A stretch of 64,000 nt of DNA from Lepeophtheirus salmonis (Eukaryota; Arthropoda; Copepoda; Siphonostomatoida; Caligidae). How positions within the stretch are numbered: position 1 is the stretch's first letter; the number at the start of each line of letters is the position of its first letter. The notes beneath the pieces were generated by a model. It had not been told where the DNA came from. It saw only the letters and a program-made list of their open reading frames with translations, and ran no database searches. This document shows positions 24,903 through 36,247 of the stretch, piece after piece. A program made the position numbers and the translations under genes. The stretch covers positions 16,148,363 to 16,212,362 of the forward strand of contig NC_052135.2 in the NCBI RefSeq assembly GCF_016086655.4, read 5' to 3'.

Positions 24903-25812
24903 TTGACCCAAAACTAAAAAATAAGAAAACTTTAATAACCCTTTGCACTTCTACATATTTTTATTTTGTGCCATTTTTATGGCAAACTTTTGAATGAAAA
25001 AGTTTGTAATTCAACAATTCCCTACACTTTTCATTCAATATGTCCCCCTCCATTCTGAATGATGGTTTCAATACGGGGACGAGCAGAAACACGGGTGCCC
25101 TTGATGAAGTCCGAGGACAATTTGTAGCACTCCTCCGTGATCATGGCCTTCAGGGCATCAACATTCGGGTGAAAAAATTCTTGTTCTTCTTGCCTTGCAA
25201 GAAGCTCCAAACAGCGAAGTCCAGGGAATTCAGCCCGGGTGAGGACGAGGGTCAGAAGTCTGCTGGCCAAAAGCCAGCCATGTTCTCCCTGCAGAAGTGC
25301 TGTCCCTTCTTGGACGTGTGGGCCGAGGTGACTTCTTGGGTAAACACATAGTTGTCCCTAGGGAGGGTGCTCTTCAAGTATATAAGACATGGTACCTGAG
25401 GACTTTGAAGTAGACGTCCGTGTTGACTTTCTCGTTGCGTCTTGAAGGAGTTTGCAGGCATTTTGCTGCCGTCAGACGCCACCACGCTGAGGATCATGAC
25501 CTGAGCTAGATTTTTGGTCCTGGAGGTTCCTTCGACCTGAGCTTTTGATTCAGCCAATAAGCGATCGATCATTTGTCCTGTTCAGAACTGCGTCCACTGT
25601 GAAGATCTTCTTGTTGGAGATTTACTTTTGCACGGAAGAAATCGCCCACTCTCTGACGTTTGCTTGTTGCTCGGACATTTTTAATCCCATAAAAACAAAA
25701 AATACATAAAATTGTAGCTATTTTGTCTGCTCTTTCGAATTGCGCCAGACTTTTAGAGCAAAGACTAGATGGTCTCGTAGAGGATTCTAATTTTTAAGTC
25801 CTCACCCTGTAT
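24903..25812 (-). mobile_element. Mariner-like transposon, decayed and internally deleted
   Basis: The right end (the element's 5' side) reads, on the minus strand, TATACAGGGTGAGGACTTAA. The opposite end is degenerate (TGACCCAAAACTAAAAAATA near 24905). It matches the 3' end of the related copy at 52168-52642, which closes with TTGAGTCCTCCCCTATA. It encloses the transposase pseudogene at 25031-25678. Length about 910 bp, against roughly 1.3 kb for a full mariner. Confidence 0.75.
25031..25678 (-). pseudogene. Mariner-type transposase pseudogene
   Basis: A relic of a Tc1/mariner transposase. It opens MSEQQANVREW... at 25678, but the helix-turn-helix part is missing and an in-frame TAA follows within 20 codons. 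Recognisable blocks then come in different frames: NKKIFTVDAVLNRTND, LLAESKAQVEGTSRTKN, VVASDGSKMPA, LKSTLPRDNYVFTQ, AHTSKKGQHFCRENM and FWPADF. After a frameshift come HPNVDALKAMITEE and a terminal GGHIE. The second catalytic Asp (normally in a TQDGAPAHTS context) is lost; here the sequence is TQEVTSAHTS. The SPDLNP region with the third acidic residue is disrupted by the frameshift. It cannot encode an active enzyme. Belongs with the copy at 52172-52510. Confidence 0.85.
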
Positions 25813-25829
25813 AGTTTTAAAACTTTGAT

Positions 25830-26085
25830 GGGATCATTTTGGATAGGTACCAGCAGTCTGGGAAGGGAGTTGCTATACAAGCATAATTCTAGTGTCTACT
25901 ATTTACTATTATTTGTATATAATAAATAGATTCAGAATGTTCATATTTAGAAAAAAAATTCGAAATAGTTTTGTAGGCAAATTTTGTATATTTGCATTAC
26001 TTAAAAAGGAGTAGGATGATTTTTGATATGAGTAGACCACGATGGGAGTTGCTACGCTAATGCAGTTCTAGTGTTAAAAACTCGT
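25830..26085 (+). repeat. Two diverged direct repeats, about 180 bp apart
   Basis: GGGAGTTGCTATACAAGC with ATTCTAGTGT (25866-25894) and GGGAGTTGCTACGCTAATGC with GTTCTAGTGT (26045-26074) share flanking ATGG/GGATNATTTT words, a local diverged duplication. A related GGGGAGTTGCTAG occurs at 1493. Confidence 0.4.
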
Positions 26086-26721
26086 GATTGGAAAACATCA
26101 TGAGATAATTCACTCTAGAGTAATTCATATTCCCATCACGTGGACAAATCCCTTTTGTTATGACCTTCTCTAACGGATTAGCCATTTTCTCAGACCATAA
26201 TTCAGGTAGTAGTTTCTTTTGAGGCAAAGCACATATTATTCCTTTTTACACATTATCCTGATTACAATTTATGATTTGAATCTCTCTCTCTCTCTTTCTT
26301 TCATCCACATTTGTGTCATACAGGCTCTTAAATCCTGCAATATATATATACATTATCGCCCTGCATTTGATAATTTATCGAAGAAGTATAAGCCATTTCG
26401 AGTCAAAAGTTATATAATGTACCATCATCATAATATCACATAAATTTAAGAAGAGAGAATGGGGAGACAGCTGCGTGGCTCCAGACCCTACATACTACAT
26501 AGATATATTCACAAGCAAAGAATAGAGATTGAAGGAAAAAATCCATAAAAAATCTATAAATATTCTTTCTTGTCTTCAAAAACGGCCCCTGGATGCGTGT
26601 GTGTGTAAGTATCGCTCATGTTTGTTATACTCTGTACTTGGATGGATACAGTGTTCCATTCATAGATCACCCCTCTTATAATTACGGCCCTATATTATCA
26701 TGTTTTTATACTTATATATTA
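26086..26721. other. Non-coding with a short (TC)n run
   Basis: Nothing recognised apart from a (TC)n microsatellite at 26281-26295. Confidence 0.45.
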
Positions 26722-27181
26722 GACTGTCCCGTTTTCAGGTTCATATTGATCTTCCACTGAACAAAGATCTTTACCACTAAAGACAAAAAAAAAAAAAAAA
26801 CTGACTTTGGTAAAGTTTGAGGCCTCTAAGGCCATTTTCGGTTGAATTTTTTTTTTTGTCTGTCAAAATATCAACCATCACTTCAACTTCATAAATACAG
26901 TTATAAATAAGGTTTGGAATCGCAAATTAAGCATTAATTTTCCGGTGCCGATTCCGATTCCAGAAAAAAACACTCGATTCTCCGATTTAGATACCGCTTA
27001 ATCATCCCATCACTTCTAAAAATACCCATTTTTAACCCAAAAAAACCATTTTCCCAAATTAAGATGGCGTTAGAGTCCTCAAACTTTGGCAAAGTAAGTT
27101 TTTTGTTGTTGTCCCTAGTAAAAAATATCTTTGTGCAGGTGGAATGGAGTGTCCAAGTGTAAACTCAAAAACGGGACAGTC
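26722..27181. mobile_element. MITE with about 125-bp inverted arms and TA flanks
   Basis: The left end GACTGTCCCGTTTTCAGG and the right end CAAAAACGGGACAGTC are inverted repeats directly flanked by TA on both sides. The pairing continues inward through ACAAAGAT/ATCTTTGTGC, CTTTGGTAAAGTTTGAGG against CCTCAAACTTTGGCAAAG, and CTCTAAGGCCAT against ATGGCGTTAGAG, about 125 bp per arm. TA target sites point to the Tc1/mariner superfamily. The centre (26905-27016) is occupied by a family-F repeat. No coding capacity. Confidence 0.8.
26905..27016 (-). repeat. GATTCC motif element (family F), copy 2, inside the MITE
   Basis: Reads TTTGGAATCGCAAATTAAGC, CCGGTGCCGATTCCGATTCC and CACTCGATTCTCCGATTTAG, ending CATCCCATCACTTC. 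It is the reverse complement of the order at 11039-11147. It sits between the two arms of the MITE. Confidence 0.6.
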
Positions 27182-28158
27182 TAATACACATCCCTAGATA
27201 CACGATATGATTTTATACCAAATAACCCCCAAAACGAATCTTTTGCGAGCACTGAAATTTGTTATACATATTTTTGAGTGTGATTTACACATATTAAAAT
27301 ATTTTTTTTGATGTTAAGGGATTTATACTATAATTATAGCTTCATAATATTCGTATTGTAATGCCGTAATATCATCATTATTTAATAAGTAATTGTTTAA
27401 AATAAGAAAATGGTGTCTAGGCATGCTACTGTCGAAGGGAACACGCAATCATGGAAACATCTTGGTTACTTATTCTTAAATATTATGATGTAGGATTCGT
27501 TAGATAAATATTCATTTGTATAGGTATCACACCACTTACGTACATGTTCAATGTATACATGATACGCAACGTAACTTTTATCAATGTCTTTATCTAAGTA
27601 CTACAAATGTATCATGATACAATTTCCCTGTTAGCTGGATAATCCACAAGACATAGATATGCTTTTACACAATATTATTACTTGTACAAGTTCTCATTTG
27701 TATGTCTCTTAAACAGAGTACGTCGTTACTTTATTGAATAACGCAACTTTTCCATCAAAAAGGAACACACACACACAAAAAAAGACCCAAAATCAATTGG
27801 GAGTATGACAACTCTAAACCAATTTTTGCTAACTATGGAATTATTATTCAATAATTGTTGAAAAGTGTTCACAGCTTAACAAGACCTAACTCAACCAACG
27901 ACGTTCAGAACACTTATTTGAAGGAAAAGAGCTGAAATATCGACTCTTGGTAACAAAAAACACAATGTATATTTTTATGTTAGTGAGATCATATTGATCA
28001 GAGTTCTATAAGTAGAGTAACATCACTTTGCTATCCCTTTGACGATAGTTGACTTCCTCATGTAATTGAGTCACGGCCCAAGACATTCAAAATTTAATAC
28101 TATCTCTTAGATGAAGAAGTCTACAAATGCAATATGTTTTGTTAAAAAAAACCCCAGT
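27182..28158. other. Non-coding, nothing recognised
   Basis: AT-rich, with no supported gene. A CCCCAG immediately before the THAP ATG could be a splice acceptor, but no upstream exon can be identified. Confidence 0.4.
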
Positions 28159-28395
28159 ATGCCCTCTTGTAGTGCCGTGGATTGCAGGAATCGCTCTGGA
28201 GCTGAGGGTATTACACTTTTTTCATTTCCAAGGGACGGATTCCTTGGAAGGCAATGGGTCCTAAAATTGAAAAGAAATCTTTGGAAATCATTTGATAATT
28301 CTCGATTGTGCTCTAAACATTTTGAAGTAAATCAATTCATAAAGAATTCCAAGGGAAAGAAAATGCTTCACTCTCAAGCCATTCAAAAATTGTAA
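28159..28395 (+). CDS. THAP-domain zinc-finger protein, partial or single-domain
   Basis: 78 codons starting MPSCSAVDC, the typical THAP start. The C2CH zinc ligands fit CX4C-X41-CX2H, with Cys4, Cys9, Cys51 and His54. Other family landmarks are FSFP (about 21-24), Trp33 within RQWVLKLKR, and LCSKHF (50-55). THAP domains bind DNA and occur in transcription regulators and in P-element-type transposases. The usual AVPTIF ending is replaced by HSQAIQKL and a stop, so the domain is truncated or the frame leaves through a splice site. A GTAAAC donor-like word overlaps the stop region. No second exon or transposase body was recognised nearby. An upstream in-frame ATG (28111) exists, but the residues it adds are not THAP-like. 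It may be a real first exon, a relic, or a domesticated transposon piece. Confidence 0.65.
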   Translation: MPSCSAVDCRNRSGAEGITLFSFPRDGFLGRQWVLKLKRNLWKSFDNSRLCSKHFEVNQFIKNSKGKKMLHSQAIQKL

Positions 28396-29332
28396 ACTCA
28401 ATAACTGAAGTAGAGGTTCCATTAATTAAGTCGTCTATAAATATCCCCAAAATCATGAAATTTTATATTTCAACGTGTCTAAGTTTGTTAGAATAAGAAT
28501 CCACATACATTTACGAATGCAAACTGCGATTATCAAAGAAAATAGAATAGCTTCTTTTACTTTCTAGAGTACAATCTGAAGGATGTGGGGCACGGGAAAT
28601 AAAGTAAATTAAATAAATGATAACTAAAATTAATTATTCCATTTGTTTATAATAATTAATCGTGTAAGTAAGCTCAATAAAATTACATTCTTAATGTGCT
28701 TTGATTGTATTCAAGTTCTTTTTTTGGCCATTTGATAACTGTTTCAAGGGGGTGCTGATATCTCGGGGCGTAACTCTTCTTATATTGATAAAATACATAA
28801 GAGTGTTTATGCTGAGCAAAAGCAAGGGATTATCCTGTATATCTAATTGGTTAATTTACGTCATTGATTGATGAGTGTAGGTAAATGTAGGGAATTTTAG
28901 TGGAAGCTATGGAATGAATTATACTCTTCCTTATGGGATATTGTTTTGGCCGTGGAGTTTTAGACACATGGAATATAAGGGATCCAGATTAACTTGTTTA
29001 CATTTATTTTCCCTATTGAAAGAAAGGAGTTAAATGATTTTGACTCTTTTTATCCATTTTTCAACAAATAATTCATTTTATATTTCCCTCACGTGAGAAT
29101 AAAAATTATGCGTTATTATTCCAGGTCTCAAGAATTCCATTTTTTTTGGTCAATCATTTAATCCAGAGGGGCTTGCAGAGGGTGGTCTGAAAAAATCAGT
29201 AGGGTTAACGTTGAATAGACAAAGTCTGCTGATAAAACCAGGGACATCTAGCTACCCCATCTCTTTTTATAGCAGCTCAACTATTCTACCTCAGCTTTAG
29301 AGAGGTACTTTAGAGTAGAGTTAACATTTTTG
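28396..29332. other. Non-coding, nothing recognised
   Basis: Searched by eye for a continuation of the THAP gene. No convincing exon was seen. Confidence 0.4.
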
Positions 29333-29665
29333 TAATGAAAAAAATCTACCTTTAAAAATTAGAAACGGAAAAACGGATGTTGCGTATGCTCTTTCTTCTT
29401 TTGTTCATTATTTAATAGTTGGTCGTGGCGTCAACTTCTCCTTCTGAAGTAAGCATGCTGACCTATCATTAGTGTAAATTGATTTAAAAATATATAATAA
29501 AATAAATAGGTACATATGAATATAAATATAATTATGATATTTTTTCTGCATTAATATTTTATATGTAGAAGGTTCTTCTCTTTATAACATTAATTCATTT
29601 TCTTCTCCCAAAATCATAAAACAGGTAGCTGATATTAAAAAAGGTTTTAATTCAGGAATACCATA
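29333..29665 (+). repeat. Family-D repeat, copy 3 (5' part)
   Basis: Shares with 36248-36560 the ordered blocks GGAAAAACGG, CTTCTGAAGTAAGCAT, AACAGG(T/C)AGCTGA(T/C)ATTAAAAA and GGTTTTAATTC-like words. The downstream D sequence is replaced by R copy 5. Confidence 0.55.
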
Positions 29666-29679
29666 TGTCTCGTAGTGTC

Positions 29680-30212
29680 ATATAGGGGTAGTTTTGGGAT
29701 TTTTTTTTGAAAAAAATACAATAATCCATAGCTATTTAAAAAAAATTAAATTTTTTCGAATTTTTCTTTCACAAATCGATAATTATTCACAGAAAATTTG
29801 AAAAATTAGCTTAATGTAAAAAAATCAAAACATTTCAAATATTAAATTTTTGGATTTTTTTTTCAAAAATCCATACATAATCACAGAAAATTAAAACTTT
29901 TGGAGAAAATATACAAAAGTTTATTTCAAATATTTAATTTTTTGAAGAAAAATTTCAAAAATCCATATCAATTCATAAAAAATTTCAGAAATTAAATTTC
30001 AAATACTCACTTTTTGGAAAAAGTTTCAAAAATTCATAGCTATTTACAAAAAAATAATTTTTTTGGAAAAACAGTTCAAATATTAAATTTTTGCGTTGCT
30101 CCATAATTGGCCCGAACATCGCAAAAATTTATATTAAAAATCTTTTTTTTTCAAATTGGGGGTGGTGGACAATGGACACATCTTCTCCAGGCCACTCCCT
30201 GTGGACGCCCTT
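29680..30212 (-). repeat. R-family element, copy 5
   Basis: Repeated A/T units with cores ATCCATAGCTATTTAAAA (29712), AAATCCATACATAATCACAG (29866) and AAATTCATAGCTATTTAC (30030). They are capped by CAAATTGGGGGTGGTGGAC, CTCCAGGCCACTCCC and TGTGGACGCCCTTGG. Confidence 0.7.
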
Positions 30213-31059
30213 GGTATATATATGTTCAAGTCATATAATATGAATACTTATATTTAGAAGGATACAATTTGTCTCAAGAGTATCTCTAATGGGAGATAAG
30301 ATTAATGAAGGCATGAAAAGTATTTATACTTTTTTGATAAATATATCCACTTATGTACTTGTATATTTATCTATAAGTTTAATTATACATAGATATATTA
30401 ATAGTTGTTAATCCTTTCCGAATATATTTTCATTCATTCATTACAATCAAATAGTATTTTACTCATTTATCTTTTTCTCAATGTTGATAAAAATTTGTCA
30501 AAAAAAAAAAAGGTAAGAATAAAGTATACATCATTATCAATTCCTTATCTCCTAAGAAAACTATTTATAAATGTTAGATATATAACTGAACAACAGCGTT
30601 GTAAGAACCATTCAATACTAATCAAGTCACGAGTGGTTATACTTGGCATTTCCCGGAGTAATTAAACATCGACGAACAGACACACTTTGCTGTATTTATA
30701 TAGAAAATAACTCCCCAACAAATCCTCAGTTTCACTCTCCGTTTCCATGAACACACGCACCCGTAGTTACTCAATACTTAAGTGTTCTCTCCTCAAGAAT
30801 GAAAATAACAGTCTACGAAAAAACATTGTTCAGATTGCGAACAACAACCAGAACATAAGCTTAGGCGCTAAATTAGGCTTAATATTTATAACCCTAAATA
30901 TATGTTCTCCCCTTTTCTTTTCTAATATGGAGTAAAGCTGAGCAAAAAGTATGAATGAATAACTCTTTGATATTAGAAGAGGAACGTTCGCGCCCCGGTG
31001 ATTCCTAGAGAAAGAAATATACTTTATGCTTATGGATTTCACCAAAAGGTTCCTAGGTT
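30213..31059. other. Non-coding, nothing recognised
   Basis: AT-rich with only short chance frames (for example 30405-30665 and 30747-30935). Confidence 0.45.
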
Positions 31060-31141
31060 AGTTGGAGTAAATGTAATACTATAATGTTTACTTATACTTA
31101 ATCAGTGCAACTCCATCTAACCAATTAAAGGAACATTAAAA
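31060..31141 (+). repeat. Short dispersed repeat (family B), copy 1
   Basis: GGAGTAAAT, TTATACTTAATCAGTGC and ACCAATTAAAGGAACATT occur in this order and with near-identical spacing at 44176-44262. Confidence 0.6.
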
Positions 31142-31789
31142 AAAAAAAAATAACTGTTGTTACGTGGATTTTTTCCCCCTTTCTATTCATTATTTGCCAA
31201 TTTATTTTTGTAATACTTCTCCCTTTATTAGAAAATTTATAATTTGCCGCCTACCTTTGTGCAGTATAACTAATATACATAATATAATCCTTGAAATACA
31301 AAAAAAAACATAGTTTATTGATGTCAACTAACTAGCATTAAAACACTGAGTAAAAAACTACTAACTATATGCTAACAATTGACTGCCTAAAATATAAAAA
31401 ATATATTAGTACAAATATGAATGAAATAATTGGTTAATTTACGCTGGCATATAGCGGTAAAAAGGCTGCTTACTCATAGTCGACATTGTGTTGCTCTCAG
31501 CTTTGCTCGCTATACACCACCGAAATGTTTGTTGTGATAATTTTAATAGCAAATGTTTGACGGCTTCAAAATGATTCAAATGACTAAAAATGTAGTTGTT
31601 AAGGGCAATCTATAAAATTTCCAAATAAGTAAAGGTAAAATGAGTGTTGGTATTTTGATTGTTAAGCAATATTATCATGCAATTTCAATGGAAGTAATTT
31701 GATAATCTTGTGCATTTTCATTGAAATTTTAATTGCATTCTGATTCCAAGGGGAATCAAAACCTATCGCCACTACTTTCCTACGTATAA
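31142..31789. other. Non-coding, nothing recognised
   Basis: No supported gene or matched repeat. Confidence 0.45.
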
Positions 31790-32177
31790 AGAGCCCTTTA
31801 TAATATCCTATGATAAACCACGGCCCATAGGCTGTGCAAGTAAAAAAAAGGTCCTAAAGGAAGATAAAACCCCATCGTCGCCCCTTCCTTGAGATATCAG
31901 AACACCTTCTAATCCGATAATACACCCCACCCACGGATTAAGCAAGGAAACTGCAGTTTCAAAAGGTGTGTCATTAGCCACCTCCAGCTCATGCCAGAAC
32001 ATCAAGGACTCCTATTAATATCCTATAATAAACCCCGGCCCATGGGTTGTGCACGTGAACCGCTAGTCTAGAAGGTCGGCCATTAACAACAGGCACCGCT
32101 TTCCTGGCATCAAGGGCCATGTTTAGTATCATATAATGCACTCTGGCCCACGGGTTATGCAAGTGGAGTGCTTGCAT
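31790..32177 (-). repeat. Tandem array of four diverged 108-bp units
   Basis: Each unit holds AATATCCTATAATAAACC-like sequence followed by GGCCCATGGGTTGTGCA-like sequence. Anchors of the second word lie at 31822, 31928, 32037 and 32145, spaced 106, 109 and 108 bp. The array is clearly richer in G+C than its surroundings. Read on the minus strand, the period is 36 codons. HNPWARVHYMILNMALDARK... is followed exactly 36 residues later by HNPWAGVYYRILIGVLDVLA, and NPWVGCIIGLEGVL... by PMGRG 36 residues on. One frameshift and one stop separate the two open stretches. I recognise no protein family; it may be a decayed repeat-protein exon or a minisatellite. Confidence 0.7.
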
Positions 32178-32959
32178 TTTATATCAACCAATAGTTTAAT
32201 TGTTGGAATATAGTATAAATTTCAATGAATGTGCATACAATCTTGCAATAAAATTACTTGCGATCAAATTGCTTGCAATTAAATTGTTTTACAATCAAAT
32301 TACCCATTATAATTTTACTTGATTATGTAAATGAACGTAAAATTACCACTCTAAGTGGTATTTTGGATATTGTCCGTAATATAGTTTAATTATAATATTC
32401 AAGTACATTTATTTAAAGGATAATTATAGAAACATTAGTTGATAATAATCCCTGTCTTCCTACATAACTACACATAAGTATCCCTTAACTTTATATTGAC
32501 AAATATATTTATCAAAAATAGATTGACTACGCGTTATTCTCATTTTCCGAATTGCTATCAATTTTTCTTGCCTTTGTAAGACTTATATGCTAACTAAATA
32601 TTATGTACGAAATCTTTGAGCTAATATTGACATATTAAACGTAAAAACATTTTCCTTCAATAAAGAAATGATGTAGTGCTTCAAAAAATTGATACAGTTT
32701 TATTGAATGAATGAAATCTATGTATATATATACTGATACAGTCTGACGCCAAGAATTAGTTTAGAGCTAGTCTATACAAAAACAATGCAGATAGATTAAT
32801 TTTACTTAGTAAATCTATTCAACCTGTTGGTTTTTTACAGTGAAATAATAATACTTTGTACTTTCTGTATTTATGGTATACCTATTTTTATACATATAAA
32901 CTGTATAAAAGATGACAATAACAAAATTTATCTCACTACTAATTCGTTCCTGAATAATG
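32178..32959. other. Non-coding, nothing recognised
   Basis: AT-rich; short direct words such as TTGC(G)ATCAAATT recur around 32230-32300, but nothing larger. Confidence 0.45.
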
Positions 32960-33225
32960 ATTGCAAACCAAAAATACCAATCAACACAAACACGACACAT
33001 AATTATATGTCTCAAAATTGAGTGTGCATAACATTTGTACTCTTCGACGAATTGTTATGAATTTTTATCAACAAATTATTCGTATAAGCCCTTTGGAGCG
33101 TCGTAAATTGCACTTAATGTAGTCAAAATTAATCGTCACAATAAAAAAAAATGAAAAATTGACAGATTTTATTTTAAAGGTGCCATATCGGGGGTATTAT
33201 AAATGTATTTCATCTAAGGCGGTGG
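32960..33225 (+). repeat. Family-D repeat, copy 4
   Basis: Contains CTCAAAATTGAGTGTGCATA, CTTCGACGAATTGTTATGAA, CCTTTGGAGCGTCGTAAATT, GCACTTAATGTAGTCAAAAT and GGTGCCATATCGGGGG. All are paralleled at 36590-36760 and 53830-53980. Confidence 0.6.
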
Positions 33226-35699
33226 ATGATAAAGATGAGTTACTCAAGACATTTATAATTTGACAGAAGTAAGCAGGCCCATTTTAATGACGTAACAAAT
33301 CTATGGAAAACACTTGCCTGTATTTGTATTTTACTCTAAGATTAGTAGGAGTCTAACTCAAAATGTAAGATGGTAATTTGGGTATAAGCAATTTGTATGA
33401 AGATTTGTATACAGAGGTCATGTTCGTTAGGAGCATGAGTTTAAAATTGTTGTGTCTTGAGGAGGTTGAAGAGACACAAATGATTAAATAAAGGAATCCA
33501 GGACGACGGAGAGAAATGGGGAGAGAAGTGACGTGGAGGAATAAGGTAACGATTTAATTTAATAGGAACACGTATATATTCTTATTAATACATAATCATT
33601 ACGACTCTGACAAACATACACAATGCACGGCTATTTATAAGAAGAAGAATGAGTATAGTACTTTATACATATATTAAATAATAACAATTATTAAAAGATG
33701 AAAAGGTTGGACAGGAGTGACGAATACATAATAAAAATCAAATCAAAATCATATCCATCAACTAATTCAAATAAATAATGGTCAACCAGTTTATGCGAGC
33801 AATATTTTAACATATATTTTTCGTATATTGTAAAGACATGTAGACACATTTTACATGTAAGTGCATTACATTTTTATTTATGTTTGTTATCGGAGTTTTT
33901 GATTAATTTGATAACTCTCCGAGCTGTTGTAAACTCATCATTTCCTTATTGATTTTCAATTAAATGTCCAAAGCTTTGAGTCAAATTCTTGTACGCAATT
34001 TTGCATAGCATTTCATAATTTATCGGGGATATTTGACTCCAAACTTGAGACTTAGAACTTGATAAAATTTGATATTTTCCCATTTTTGAAGTTAAGACAG
34101 TTAACTCCAGATAACTATCTTTTTTCTCTTTGGAGTTCTTCGTAGATGTAAAAGACCCATAAATACATAATCTTGGGGGAAAAAAAACAACTTTTGTACC
34201 AGGGACCATTTAAGACAGTACTAAATTAAATTGGCTTTTGAACCATTATTCACAATGCCATTACGTCATAAAACTATTGGCCCTTCGATGATTTTATGTA
34301 AAAAGCAACAATGTATCTTGAATAAAAAAAGTAATCAAATTTCTGAGCTAGCTCATGAGGTCAAATTTAAGGTCAAATGTGAAAGAATAGCCTAAAATTT
34401 ACACTAAATATGCACTAAATACAAGTTTATTTTATATTTCTTGACAAAAAGGGATAAAAAGTTATCTAAATTAAGTTAAGACTATAAATTTATGCAATTC
34501 ATTTTGCATGAATTTATAGTTGGATTTGGACACTCCAATTGTGAATATAAATCAATGTTTCAACATTCATTTTGCTAGCTTCATTTGAGACGTTATCTTT
34601 TTAAATTACCAAAATCAATCCTTCATTGCAACATTTGGTTTTTAAACTTTTAAATGGTAATTAAGGTTTGATAAGGGATTTTTTAAATAAACCCTTTAAG
34701 AACCCCAAAAGTACATATTTTTAAACCTTCTTAAATTTAAAACCTATATAATAGTGTATAATACATAGTAAACAGTTATAAGCAAATATTTGCTTTCAAA
34801 AAGTAAAATGTTTGATTAATTACCTTTATTATTCTGATTATTTGAATAATACAGGTAAAAAGAAAAAAAAAAGACGACTTTGTTTTACGACTTTTTGTCG
34901 TTCATTTTATATATAAAAAATATTGACTTAAGGTAATATAATTCATGAAATTTTGATACATACTACACAGGTTGATATATGTACCTATGTAATATTCATA
35001 ATCTTCTTCGTATTATTGACTTTATTCATTGATTGCTGGGTATTATACGAATACTTGAAAATACACAAGGCTACCTACCTTCAAAATCCTTTATCAGTTA
35101 TTTAAACAATTTTCTAATTCACATGATTGATATTAGAATAACTATTGTGTGTGATTTTCTACCCAATCCTCGTGAAAATGATCATTCAAATATAGTTGGC
35201 ACGCAGGTAAATTGATAAACTTGAATTCTCTAGCAAGTTTCTATTAGTTGTGCTTCTGACACTTCTTTGTGTTTCAATTATTACAGCTCTTTGAGGAGAG
35301 TGAGTAAATTTCACCCAGAGCTGTGCCATATTTTCTAAGTTTACAACCTCAAAGTATTTTTTCAATGTTCAAACATTATCCTTCAAAATTTAAATATTAG
35401 CTTATATTCTTTTGTATGCTATGAAAATAATACCAAATGGTTAGCTTGGGCCTTGGAGGGAGCGAAAAATCAAATTGACCATGTTCAATGTTAATTTTTT
35501 AATGTTAATACCCCTTTGGTGAGGCAAGCATAATATAGCGCCTGTATAATATATATATGTGTTATTATGAATTTAAAAAAATGTTATTTAACCTTAAAAT
35601 AACATACCAACATATATTTCTAAAAAAATAAGAAATATAAATTAGCAAATAAATTTACGAAATTAGTAAAAACAGCTTTTTAATAATAGAAGTTACAGA
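33226..35699. other. Non-coding, nothing recognised
   Basis: No supported gene. An 87-codon minus frame (33946-34209) shows no motif that I can place. Confidence 0.4.
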
Positions 35700-35965
35700 T
35701 CGATTTTGATCAAACTTGGAACTAAGATTAAATATGGTCACAGTAAGAGGCCATTACATTTTGAGAGGTAAAGGTCAAATTCCAAGGGCAAGGCCACACC
35801 ATCAAAAATGACGATAGGTGGAGGTTTGCGCTCTACCGAGTGCCCATTCTTGTTTTAACCATAAAATAACTCTCAAAATTAATTTTTGTATTATTTTAAA
35901 CATAAAGTTTAAATCTATGAAGACTTAAATTTTTACAAAACTTTGAAGAGCGGTAGACACCTCCA
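35700..35965. repeat. Repeat-like block with GGAGGT...GCGCTC ends
   Basis: GGTGGAGGTTTGCGCTCTAC at about 35819-35838 is echoed in inverted form by GAGCGGTAGACACCTCC at about 35948-35964. Upstream are AAACTTGGAACTAAGATTA, AAAGGTCAAATTCC and AAGGGCAAGGCCACACC, a style I associate with old dispersed repeats of marine invertebrates. It has no second copy in this window and no coding capacity. Confidence 0.35.
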
Positions 35966-36247
35966 AATGATGCTCAATTTTGTTTTACTATTTTCATAAT
36001 CTGTGTAAAATTATGCAATATCTTGTGTTTGCATAGCTCAAAAAAAAATGCATTAACAGGACACACTAGTGTACACCCATAAAGGGTACATCCACACAAA
36101 AACTATATTGTATATTATGGTAATATAATCATTTATTACCAATTTAAAAGTTAAATGTCGTTAATTACTTAAATGTGTAGTGAAATATTATAAAGGATGT
36201 CATACATAGTAAACATTTTTTCATTAAACAGTTCATTTCATTTTCGG

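Noticed and set aside
33946..34209. 87-codon minus-strand frame reminiscent of a transposase tail
   Set aside because: No catalytic or conserved motif could be identified, and no terminal repeats flank it.
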